From contig CAYULB010000023.1 of NCBI GenBank assembly GCA_964445575.1, positions 1 through 32,481 of the forward strand: DNA of 32,481 nt. The letters are read 5' to 3'. Source of the stretch: WJMT01 sp964445575 (lineage in GTDB: Bacteria > Acidobacteriota > Aminicenantia > Aminicenantales > Aminicenantaceae). This document shows, one piece after another, positions 7,719-15,044 of this stretch. The position numbers and the translations under genes are program-made. Below the pieces are notes generated by a model, which was not told the origin of the DNA, made no database searches, and saw nothing but the letters and a program-made list of their open reading frames with translations. Every line of letters begins with the position of its first letter. Within the stretch, counting starts at the first letter, position 1.

Positions 7719-8719
7719 TTGTAAGTGTCATCGGAGGGGGGAGCTGGGGAAGTGCCTTCAGCGTTCACTTGGGACGGAAAGGAATAAAGACTAAAATCTG
7801 GATTAGAGAAGCAGAGGTATATGAATCCGCTTCCCGCACTAAAGAAAATAAAACATTTTTGCCGGGAATAGAATTTCCTCCGTCGGTTTCATTCTATAAC
7901 CAGTTAGAGCAGGCTCTAAAAAACACTGATGTGTTATTTATTGCTGTTCCTTCAGAATACTGCAGGAAAATGTATGAAAAAATGTCTCCATTTCTCCATA
8001 AGGATCAAACAATCGTCAGTTTAACAAAAGGAATTGAATATGAGTCCTTAAAATCCATGAGTGAGGTTATGGAAGATGTGTTTGACTCTGAAATATTATC
8101 CAAGGTTGCTGTATTGTCCGGACCAAGTTTTGCCCGCGAAGTCGCTGAATCTCACCCCACCGCGGTTGTGGTTGCTTCAAAGAATGCAGAGATTGCCCGT
8201 GAAATACAGTTATTGGTTTCCAACAGTTACTTTCGGGCCTATACTTCACAGGATATAGTAGGAGTTGAAATTGCAGGAGCTTTGAAGAACATCATAGCAA
8301 TATCTGCAGGAATATCAGATGGCCTTAACTATGGATCCAATTCTTTGGCAGCATTGATCACTAGAGGAATTGCAGAGATAACCAGACTCGGGACAAAGAT
8401 GGGAGCGAAACCAGAAACTTTTTCCGGTCTAGCAGGGATTGGAGACTTGGTTTTAACTTGTACAGGAAGGTTAAGCAGAAACAGGCATGTCGGTTATGAA
8501 CTGGGAAAAGGGAATTCTATAAAAGACATTTTAAAGGAAATGCAGATGGTGGCTGAAGGAGTCATCACTGCCCTTTCTGCCAGAAAACTAGCTCAAAAAT
8601 ACAGAATAGAAATGCCTATATGCGAACAGATGTATCAAATCTTATATAAAGATAAGAACCCTAAAGAAGCGCTTAAAGACTTGATGAAAAGAAAGTTAAA
8701 GGAAGAGAAAATATTTTAA
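7715..8719 (+). CDS. gpsA: Glycerol-3-phosphate dehydrogenase [NAD(P)+]
   Basis: Cytosolic reductase converting dihydroxyacetone phosphate to sn-glycerol-3-phosphate for phospholipid synthesis. The Rossmann motif GGGSWGSA lies at residues 7-14, LTKGIE at 103-108, the LSGPSFAREV segment at 134-143, catalytic Lys191 in GALKNI, and the substrate-loop segment SGLAGIGDLVLTC in the C-terminal helical domain. The length of 334 aa is standard. The ATG overlaps the plsY stop, placing it directly behind the enzyme that uses its product. Confidence 0.96.
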   Translation: MIVSVIGGGSWGSAFSVHLGRKGIKTKIWIREAEVYESASRTKENKTFLPGIEFPPSVSFYNQLEQALKNTDVLFIAVPSEYCRKMYEKMSPFLHKDQTIVSLTKGIEYESLKSMSEVMEDVFDSEILSKVAVLSGPSFAREVAESHPTAVVVASKNAEIAREIQLLVSNSYFRAYTSQDIVGVEIAGALKNIIAISAGISDGLNYGSNSLAALITRGIAEITRLGTKMGAKPETFSGLAGIGDLVLTCTGRLSRNRHVGYELGKGNSIKDILKEMQMVAEGVITALSARKLAQKYRIEMPICEQMYQILYKDKNPKEALKDLMKRKLKEEKIF

Positions 8720-8736
8720 ATATGGGAGTTATAAAA

Positions 8737-9510
8737 ATGAAAACAAAATCAATGGTCATTATCTTGAGTATTGTTTTGTTGATGTCCTGTATGACAAGTC
8801 AGGAAAGATTGCAAAGAAATCGTGAGAAAGATCCTCATTATCAATATAATTTGGGAATTTTCTATATAAACAATGGTCAACCAAAAGAAGCATTAAAGCA
8901 TCTGAATCAATCAATATCTCTGGATCCGGATAATACACTGACTTTGATTGGTTTGGGGCTGGCTCACACTATGGATGGAAATCTTGAAGAAGCAGAAAAA
9001 TATTATAAAAAAGCGCTCAGTATTGATCCATCCCTGGCAGAAGCTCATAATTATTTAGGATCTGTATACCAGGAAATGGGGATGCTGGATCAGGCTGAAA
9101 AAGAGTTTTTAATTGCGGCTGAAAATGAAGATTATCATTCCCGTGAGCTCCCCTATTATAATCTGGCACGTCTTTATTTGCTGAAGGAGGACCCAGAAAA
9201 AGCATACCAGTACATCCAGAAATCTCTGGAACTCAATGACAGGCTTATAATGTCTTTAAATATTTATGGAGTGATTTGTGAGAAGTTTGAGAGATTCGAC
9301 GAAGCAATAGACAGCTATAAAAAAGCTTTAAAATTAGACCCCAATGAAATTAATATTAAATTCAATTTAGCAACCGCCTATTTAAAAAACAGAGAGTTTA
9401 GTGAAGCAGAACAGGTCCTGTTAGAAATCAAACCTTTAGCAAAAGATCAGGAGTTAAAAAAGAATATTGAAAAATATCTTGAGATTATTGAGGAGAGCAA
9501 AAAGGACTGA
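8737..9510 (+). CDS. TPR-repeat lipoprotein (PilF/PilW-like)
   Basis: Predicted outer- or inner-membrane lipoprotein of 257 aa. I chose the ATG at 8737 because GGGAG lies about 8 bases upstream and the product then begins with a clean lipoprotein signal: MKTKS, a hydrophobic stretch, and the lipobox LMSC with the modified Cys18. An in-frame ATG at 8722 would add five residues. The rest is about five to six tetratricopeptide repeats, for example ALKHLNQSISLDPDN, AEKYYKKALSIDPS and AIDSYKKALKLDPN, which form a protein-protein interaction scaffold. The central stretch with a long AENEDYHSRELPYYNLARLY repeat resembles PilF/PilW, the type IV pilotin-like family, but no pilus genes are nearby, so that assignment stays tentative. 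It sits 17 bases after gpsA, probably as the last gene of the operon. Confidence 0.85.
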   Translation: MKTKSMVIILSIVLLMSCMTSQERLQRNREKDPHYQYNLGIFYINNGQPKEALKHLNQSISLDPDNTLTLIGLGLAHTMDGNLEEAEKYYKKALSIDPSLAEAHNYLGSVYQEMGMLDQAEKEFLIAAENEDYHSRELPYYNLARLYLLKEDPEKAYQYIQKSLELNDRLIMSLNIYGVICEKFERFDEAIDSYKKALKLDPNEINIKFNLATAYLKNREFSEAEQVLLEIKPLAKDQELKKNIEKYLEIIEESKKD

Positions 9511-9569
9511 ATTCCCTGGGGCAAGGATTTATGAGTTTGATGAAATTCGGTTTGGCTTATTTTGATTGA

Positions 9570-10826
9570 TCAGGTGCCTTCTTCCCAACCAGCTAAATAT
9601 TTCTTCTGTTCCTCAGTTAAAGTGTCTATTTGAACCTTCATGGTTTTAAGTTTTCGCAAAGCAATGTCCTCATCAATCTCAATGGGAACCGGATATACTT
9701 TTTTCTGAAGATCTTTTCCTTCTCTGTATAAATAAACCGCACTCAAAGCCTGATTTGCAAAACTCATATCCATGACAGATGCGGGATGTCCCTCTGCAGC
9801 GGAAAGATTGATGAGACGCCCATCAGCAAGAAGAAATATTTTTCGCCCACTTTTGAGTGTGTATTCTTCAACGAATTTTCTTATGTTCCTTTTTTGCACA
9901 GCCATTTTATTAAGTGCAGGGATATCAATCTCCACATTAAAGTGTCCGGCATTGGCTATAATCGCTCCATCTTTCATCCTTTCAAAGTGCTGGGCAGAGA
10001 TGACATTTTTATCTCCGGTTACAGTAACAAATAAATCTCCCAATTCAGAAGCCTGCTCCAAAGGCATAACTTGAAATCCGTCCATGACAGCTTCCAATGC
10101 CTTTAACGGATCGACTTCACATATAATCACCTTGGCCCCGGATCCTTTAGCTCGGATGGAGACTCCCCTTCCGCACCATCCGTAACCGCAGACTACAAAG
10201 TTTGTGCCTGCCAAAAGGATATTGGTGCACCTCAGGATACCATCAAGGGTACTCTGGCCAGTTCCATATCTATTATCAAAAAAGTGTTTTGTTTTGGCAT
10301 CATTTACTGCAATGATAGGGTAGTTCAATACTTTTTGATCGGCCATGCTTTTTAAACGGATAACTCCGGTGGTTGTTTCTTCAGTTCCCCCGATGATGTC
10401 TTTAAACAATTCTTTTCTACTTGAATGGATCGTACTTACCAAGTCAGCTCCATCGTCCATAGTGATTTGAGGTTTGTTGTCTAATGCCTGATTTATATGC
10501 TTATAATAGGTATTATTATCTTCACCTTTAATGGAATAGACAGATATTTCATATATTTTTACTAATGCAGCGGCAATATCATCCTGAGTGCTTAAAGGAT
10601 TTGAAGCGGTGAGGGCAACCTGAGCCCCCCCCTGCTTTAAAGTTTCCATAAGGTTTGCTGTTTCGCTGGTAACATGAAGGCATGCAGAGATCCTCACTCC
10701 TTTCAGGGGTTTTTCTTTACTGAATATTTCCTTTATGTCTTGGAGAACAGGCATAAATCTGGATGCCCATTCCATACGCAGCTGTCCTTTTTCAGCAAGC
10801 TTTAAATCTTTGACATCGTGATTCAT
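9570..10826 (-). CDS. ahcY: Adenosylhomocysteinase
   Basis: Cytosolic NAD-dependent enzyme that splits S-adenosylhomocysteine into homocysteine and adenosine. I start it at 10826, not at the upstream in-frame ATG (10850), because AAGGAG lies six bases before this ATG (the minus-strand SD at about 10833-10838) and the upstream extension would overlap metK. The product of 418 aa shows SACLHVTSETANL (47-59), the conserved Lys180/Asp184 region (AKTKHFFDNRYG), the NAD motif GYGWCGRG at 214-221, and VTGDKNVI further on. It lacks the C-terminal KPDHYRY-type tail of the longer enzymes and ends GWEEGT, like the shorter thermophile/archaeal-type homologues. It follows metK by 10 bases, so synthesis of SAM and disposal of its product are co-transcribed. 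Confidence 0.95.
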   Translation of the reverse strand: MNHDVKDLKLAEKGQLRMEWASRFMPVLQDIKEIFSKEKPLKGVRISACLHVTSETANLMETLKQGGAQVALTASNPLSTQDDIAAALVKIYEISVYSIKGEDNNTYYKHINQALDNKPQITMDDGADLVSTIHSSRKELFKDIIGGTEETTTGVIRLKSMADQKVLNYPIIAVNDAKTKHFFDNRYGTGQSTLDGILRCTNILLAGTNFVVCGYGWCGRGVSIRAKGSGAKVIICEVDPLKALEAVMDGFQVMPLEQASELGDLFVTVTGDKNVISAQHFERMKDGAIIANAGHFNVEIDIPALNKMAVQKRNIRKFVEEYTLKSGRKIFLLADGRLINLSAAEGHPASVMDMSFANQALSAVYLYREGKDLQKKVYPVPIEIDEDIALRKLKTMKVQIDTLTEEQKKYLAGWEEGT

Positions 10827-10836
10827 TTTAAACTCC

Positions 10837-11997
10837 TTAAATTCCGGCATCTTTCCTCAGTATTTCTGCTTTGTCGGTTTTTTCCCAGGAAAAAATATTC
10901 CGTCCAAAGTGACCATACGCAGCAGTCTTTTTATAGATTGGTTTCAATAGGTCTAAAGAACCAATCATTCCTTTTGGTTTGAGCTCAAAATGAGCTTTGA
11001 TAATTTCTTTTATTTTATTTTCTGAAATTTTTGCTGTTCTAAATGAATCAACCATGATAGAGACAGGTTCTGCAACTCCAATGGCATAGGCGATTTGAAC
11101 TTCAATTTTATCAACAATTCCTGAGGCGACTAAATTTTTTGCAATGTAACGGGCCATATAAGAACCTGAACGATCTACTTTAGAAGGGTCTTTCCCTGAA
11201 AAACATCCTCCTCCATGACTTCCAATCCCTCCATAAGTGTCAACTATGATTTTACGGCCGGTTACTCCGGTGTCAGCAAAGGGTCCTCCCAGTTCAAACC
11301 TTCCTGTAGGGTTGATGAAAAATTTAGTATTTTTATCCAACATATTCTCTGGAATGACCTCCTTAATAACTTTTTCCTCAATATCAGCTCTGAGGTCTTT
11401 CATTTTTATGTTGGGCTCATGCTGAGCTGATATCACAACAGCTTCAATTCTTTTAGGTCTATCTCCTTTGTATTCAACAGTGACTTGTGATTTTCCATCA
11501 GGTCGAAGATAGTCTATTTTTCCTTGACGCCTTACTTGAGTTAACTGTTTTACTAATTTATGAGCTGTCAAAATGGGATAAGGCATGAGTTCTTCGGTCT
11601 CACTGCAGGCATATCCAAACATCAGTCCCTGATCTCCAGCTCCTTGTTCATGCTGGCTGCTCTCATCCACTCCAATGGCAATGTCTGATGATTGTTCGTG
11701 GATGGAAGATAAAACACCGCATGTCTCGTAATCAAAACCGTATTTTGAGCTTGTATAGCCAATCTCTTTAACTGTATCTCTGACAATTTTTTGAAAGTCA
11801 CAATACCCTTCACTGGTAATTTCACCGGCTATTAAAACAAGCCCGGTCGTGACAAGTGTTTCACAGGCTACCCTGCTCCTGGGATCCTGTTTAATGAGAT
11901 CATCCAGTATTGCATCAGAAATCTGATCACATATCTTATCAGGATGTCCTTCTGTTACAGATTCAGAAGTGAATAAATGTATTCCATCTTTACTCAT
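10837..11997 (-). CDS. metK: S-adenosylmethionine synthetase
   Basis: Makes S-adenosylmethionine from methionine and ATP in the cytosol. At 386 aa it is normal in length. Key motifs are FTSESVTEGHPDKICDQ at 9-25 with the ATP/Mg-binding His and Asp, GAGDQGLMFGYA in the middle (the flexible-loop and hexapeptide region), TGRFELGGPFADTG, and GGGCFSGKDPSKVDRS with the P-loop-like GGGxFSGKD. AAGGAGTT precedes the ATG at a normal distance. A short hairpin (12024-12043) lies upstream of the SD. It is first in a two-gene operon with ahcY. I recognise no SAM or SAH riboswitch in the leader. Confidence 0.97.
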   Translation of the reverse strand: MSKDGIHLFTSESVTEGHPDKICDQISDAILDDLIKQDPRSRVACETLVTTGLVLIAGEITSEGYCDFQKIVRDTVKEIGYTSSKYGFDYETCGVLSSIHEQSSDIAIGVDESSQHEQGAGDQGLMFGYACSETEELMPYPILTAHKLVKQLTQVRRQGKIDYLRPDGKSQVTVEYKGDRPKRIEAVVISAQHEPNIKMKDLRADIEEKVIKEVIPENMLDKNTKFFINPTGRFELGGPFADTGVTGRKIIVDTYGGIGSHGGGCFSGKDPSKVDRSGSYMARYIAKNLVASGIVDKIEVQIAYAIGVAEPVSIMVDSFRTAKISENKIKEIIKAHFELKPKGMIGSLDLLKPIYKKTAAYGHFGRNIFSWEKTDKAEILRKDAGI

Positions 11998-12324
11998 AAT
12001 TGAATAACTCCTTTCTATAGAAAATCCAGAATTTAACCTGGATAATTTAACATATCATATTCCTTGTTAAAAAGATAAACACCCGTAAGGTCTCTATCCA
12101 TCCGATTTTATCTGTATTCTCCGTTTTATTCTCTTATTCCCACCTTTGAAGTTACCTCCATAGAAGACATCCAGATAAAACAAAATCGGGATAAAAACAT
12201 TAACACAATAGAGACGTAATGGCAAATAACAAATTACGAATCATAAGAATAAGTGAAATCGGCCTTCAAAACATCAGCGGTTGAATTTACCTCATTTTCA
12301 TGATAAAAGATAGGATTAAATATC
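11998..12324. other. Divergent intergenic region, metK / RsbW-like gene
   Basis: This 327-base stretch has no convincing gene. ATCCAG and CTGGAT at 12024-12043 form a 6-base stem with an 8-base loop in the metK leader, about ten bases upstream of its SD. CCGATTTTATCTG (12102-12114) and CAGATAAAACAAAATCGG (12172-12189) form an imperfect long inverted repeat, one arm carrying a 5-base insertion. On the plus strand TTGAAT (12281-12286), 17 bases and TAAAAG (12304-12309, preceded by TGA) could be a weak promoter for the gene at 12325. I could not match the metK leader to a known riboswitch. Confidence 0.4.
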
Positions 12325-12726
12325 ATGAATACACTTAAAGTAAAAAGTGAACTTCCTGAACTTAAAAAAATAAGGACATTTCTAAAAAAGTCCCTTGAGA
12401 CTAAAAACGTATCTGAAAAAGATTACTATATCATGGAGCTTTCTTTAGTAGAAGTTTGCATTAACATCATTAAATATGCCTATCCAAACAAAACTGGTGA
12501 TATTTATCTTAAAAGCTGGACAGAACAGCATAAAATATTTTTTGAAATAAGGGACAATGGAATCCCTTTTGATCCAAGAAGCATAAAAAGACCTGATATA
12601 TCCGAAATGATTGAGAAAGAAAAAAAAGGAGGACTGGGTATTTTTCTTATAGTGAGCCTTATGGACAGTGTCAAATATAAACGTGAAAATGATCAGAATG
12701 TTTTGATTATGTGTAAATCTTTCTAA
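12325..12726 (+). CDS. Anti-sigma factor / serine kinase, RsbW-SpoIIAB type (HATPase_c)
   Basis: A 133-aa GHKL ATPase-domain protein of the anti-sigma factor serine-kinase group. The N-box is ELSLVEVCINIIKYAY (about 39-54, with the Mg-binding Asn), the G1 box is DNGIPFDP, and the G2 box is KKGGLGIFLI. In characterised systems such kinases bind a sigma factor and phosphorylate a STAS antagonist. A STAS protein with an intact target serine is encoded 1.9 kb downstream, beyond sat and cysC, and is the obvious candidate partner. No sigma factor or PP2C phosphatase is present in the window, so the output is unknown. AGGATT lies 10 bases before the ATG. Confidence 0.85.
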   Translation: MNTLKVKSELPELKKIRTFLKKSLETKNVSEKDYYIMELSLVEVCINIIKYAYPNKTGDIYLKSWTEQHKIFFEIRDNGIPFDPRSIKRPDISEMIEKEKKGGLGIFLIVSLMDSVKYKRENDQNVLIMCKSF

Positions 12727-12742
12727 CCACTTAAAATATTCA

Positions 12743-12770
12743 ATTTTTTTATAAATAGGTCAGGTTAATA
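12743..12770 (+). repeat. 28-base third copy of the edge-repeat 3' end
   Basis: Bases 12743-12770 match the reverse complement of 32310-32337 at 27 of 28 positions (a run of seven T, then TATRAATAGGTCAGGTTAATA). They also share the ATTTTTTTATRAATAG core with the left-edge copy at 319-334. The copy ends just before the sat SD, so it forms most of the sat leader. Only the 3' end of the repeat is present. Confidence 0.6.
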
Positions 12771-12786
12771 ACAGGAGAAATCAAGC

Positions 12787-13962
12787 ATGAGCCAACTTAT
12801 CCTCCCTCATAAAGGTGAATTGGTTCCTCTTCTTCTTAAAGGAGGGGAACTAAGAGAAAAAATAAACAGAGCAGAATCTCTTTTTAAAGTAAGGATGTCA
12901 TCACGAGAAACTTCAGATCTGATCATGATGGCAATCGGGGCTTTCAGTCCCCTTAAAGGTTTTATGGTTGAACAGGACTATAAGGAAGTCGTGGACACAC
13001 TGCATTTATCTGATGGAACATTATGGCCTGTTCCCATCACCTTGTCTGTTACAAAAGATCAAGCCAAAGAAATTTCCTTAGAAGAAGAAATTAGCCTGAT
13101 AGATGAGGAAAGTGGAGATTTAATGGGGACTATGAAGGTTCAGGACAAATACAGCTATGATAAAGTTTATGAAGCCAAACAGGTTTTCCGGACAAAAGAC
13201 AAGGCCCATCCTGGGGTAAAAAAAATATATCAACAAAAAAGTGTGCTTATCGGAGGTGAAGTCACTGCTTTTAGTGAAGGACCTTATCCCGCACTCTTTG
13301 GATCTTATTATGCCCGTCCTGCTGAGACAAGAGAAATATTTATTAGAAAAGGATGGTCCACTATTTCTGCTTTTCAAACAAGAAATCCAATTCACCGGAG
13401 CCATGAATACTGCACTAAAATTGCTCTTGAAGTCAGTGATGGAATCTTGATTCATCCTCTGGTTGGAAAATTAAAAGAAGATGATATTCCCGCAGATATC
13501 AGAATGAAGTGTTATGAAGCCCTTCTTGAAAATTATTACCCGAAAGACCGGGTTGTCCTTAAGGTATATCCTATGGAGATGAGGTATGGAGGACCTAGGG
13601 AGGCCCTGCTCCATGCCATATTCAGGCAGAACTACGGCTGCACTCATATGATTATAGGGAGGGACCATGCTGGTGTGGGAGATTATTATGGGCCGTTTGA
13701 TGCACAAAAAATATTTTCCCAAATTGAACCGGGAGAACTTCATATTCGGCCGCTCAATATTGATTGGACCTTTTGGTGTCATAAATGCGATGGGATGTCT
13801 TCCATGAAGACCTGTCCTCATGATAGCCAATATCGAGTATTGATCAGCGGAACTAAAGTGAGAGAGATGCTTTCTCTCGGCAAGATGCCTCCCAAGGAAT
13901 TCACCCGGCCTGAAGTGGCAAAAATTTTAATCGATTACTACAAGCAGGTTTCTAGTTCATAA
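12787..13962 (+). CDS. sat: Sulfate adenylyltransferase (ATP sulfurylase)
   Basis: Activates sulfate with ATP to adenosine-5'-phosphosulfate (APS) and pyrophosphate. The 391 residues carry an N-terminal PUA-like domain followed by the catalytic domain with QTRNPIHRSHE at 197-207 (the phosphate-binding HxxH) and GRDHAGVGDYYGPFDAQ at 291-307. Cys331, Cys334, Cys343 and His345 form a CxxC...CxH zinc-site pattern seen in some bacterial homologues. AGGAG sits eight bases before the ATG. It is followed 22 bases later by cysC, so the pair makes PAPS. This is the monofunctional Sat type, not CysDN. Confidence 0.96.
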   Translation: MSQLILPHKGELVPLLLKGGELREKINRAESLFKVRMSSRETSDLIMMAIGAFSPLKGFMVEQDYKEVVDTLHLSDGTLWPVPITLSVTKDQAKEISLEEEISLIDEESGDLMGTMKVQDKYSYDKVYEAKQVFRTKDKAHPGVKKIYQQKSVLIGGEVTAFSEGPYPALFGSYYARPAETREIFIRKGWSTISAFQTRNPIHRSHEYCTKIALEVSDGILIHPLVGKLKEDDIPADIRMKCYEALLENYYPKDRVVLKVYPMEMRYGGPREALLHAIFRQNYGCTHMIIGRDHAGVGDYYGPFDAQKIFSQIEPGELHIRPLNIDWTFWCHKCDGMSSMKTCPHDSQYRVLISGTKVREMLSLGKMPPKEFTRPEVAKILIDYYKQVSSS

Positions 13963-13984
13963 CTTAGTTTAGAGGGAGAATGAA

Positions 13985-14596
13985 ATGACCATTCAAAAAG
14001 CAAACAATATCACCTGGCACGAAGGAGAAGTCCTAAAGGAAGACAGAGAAAAATTTCTCAATCAAAAAGGAGTTGTTATATGGTTCACCGGATTATCTGC
14101 TTCGGGAAAATCAACTCTGGCGCGAGCTCTTGAAAAAGAGCTTTTAAAGAAAGAAAAACTTGCTTTTGTTCTTGATGGGGACAATATACGTCACGGGCTG
14201 AATAAAGATTTGAGGTTTTCCCCTGAAGATAGAGAAGAAAATATAAGACGTATCGGAGAAGTTGCAAAGCTTTTCTCAGAAGCGGGAATCATCACCATGA
14301 CTGCTTTTATATCCCCCTACCGGATGGACAGAAATAAAGTAAGGAAGCTTTTAAAAAAGGAGGAATTTATTGAAGTTTATACTAAAATTTCTTTAAGGAT
14401 TGCAGAGGAAAGGGACCCCAAAGGTCTTTATAAAAAAGCAAGAACAGGAGAAATCCCTGAATTCACCGGGATATCCGCTCCCTATGAGGAGCCTTCAAAT
14501 CCTGAAATAGTCATTGATACGGGAAAGACCACTGTCAAAGAAAGCACTGAAATCGTCATTGATTATTTAGAGAAAAAAGGAGTGATTAAAAATTAG
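13985..14596 (+). CDS. cysC: Adenylylsulfate kinase (APS kinase)
   Basis: Phosphorylates APS on the 3' hydroxyl to give PAPS. The Walker A motif GLSASGKST is at residues 36-44, followed by the family-specific LDGDNIRHGLNKDLRFS, the REENIRRIGEVAKLF helix, the FISPYR motif, and the DPKGLYKKARTGEI segment. The length of 203 aa is normal. GAGGGAGAA provides an SD. No PAPS reductase, sulfite reductase or sulfotransferase is in the window, so it is unclear whether PAPS feeds assimilation or sulfation. Confidence 0.96.
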   Translation: MTIQKANNITWHEGEVLKEDREKFLNQKGVVIWFTGLSASGKSTLARALEKELLKKEKLAFVLDGDNIRHGLNKDLRFSPEDREENIRRIGEVAKLFSEAGIITMTAFISPYRMDRNKVRKLLKKEEFIEVYTKISLRIAEERDPKGLYKKARTGEIPEFTGISAPYEEPSNPEIVIDTGKTTVKESTEIVIDYLEKKGVIKN

Positions 14597-14663
14597 ATGG
14601 TGTAAAGATTGACTTATTTTTTTTGTTTTGATAAAAGCAGTAATAAATACAATCATAAATAAA

Positions 14664-15011
14664 ATGAAGATAGAGATCAGAGAAAAAGAAGACGTTGTCA
14701 TCTTCGACCTTAAGGGAGAGATAAGGAGGTCTGAAGCATCTGATACTACTTTGCACCAGGTGGTTAAAGACCAGCTGGAAAAAAACAAAAGGAAATTCTT
14801 ATTAAATCTGGATAAGGTTGAATTTATAGATAGCTTTGGAGTCGGAGAGATATTAGGCAGTTACATCTCAGCCCAGAATGTAGGGGGAACCTTAAAACTC
14901 GCCAATATATCAAAAAAGCTTTATCTTGTTTTTCAGGTAACTATGCTATCCAAAGTTTTTGAAATATTCAATAATGAACAAGAAGCTTTAGAAAGTTTCT
15001 CAAAGGAATAA
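14664..15011 (+). CDS. STAS-domain anti-anti-sigma factor (SpoIIAA/RsbV-like)
   Basis: A 115-aa single STAS domain. An upstream in-frame TTG (14628) would add 12 residues, but the ATG at 14664 gives the family-typical start MKIEIREKEDVVIFDLKGEI. The conserved loop reads FIDSFGVGEILGSY; Ser57, directly after Asp56, aligns with the phosphorylated Ser58 of SpoIIAA, so the switch residue is kept, although the following residue is Phe instead of Ser or Thr. It probably pairs with the kinase at 12325-12726, binding it when unphosphorylated. It ends 33 bases before the transporter gene and may be co-transcribed with cysC or with the transporter. Confidence 0.87.
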   Translation: MKIEIREKEDVVIFDLKGEIRRSEASDTTLHQVVKDQLEKNKRKFLLNLDKVEFIDSFGVGEILGSYISAQNVGGTLKLANISKKLYLVFQVTMLSKVFEIFNNEQEALESFSKE

Positions 15012-15044
15012 TCATATTTTTAGCTAACCTTGGCGGGAGAGAGT

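Noticed and set aside
12000..12120. SAM or SAH riboswitch in the metK-ahcY leader
   Set aside because: Only a 6-base hairpin near the SD is visible; I could not find the conserved cores of the known SAM/SAH riboswitch classes.
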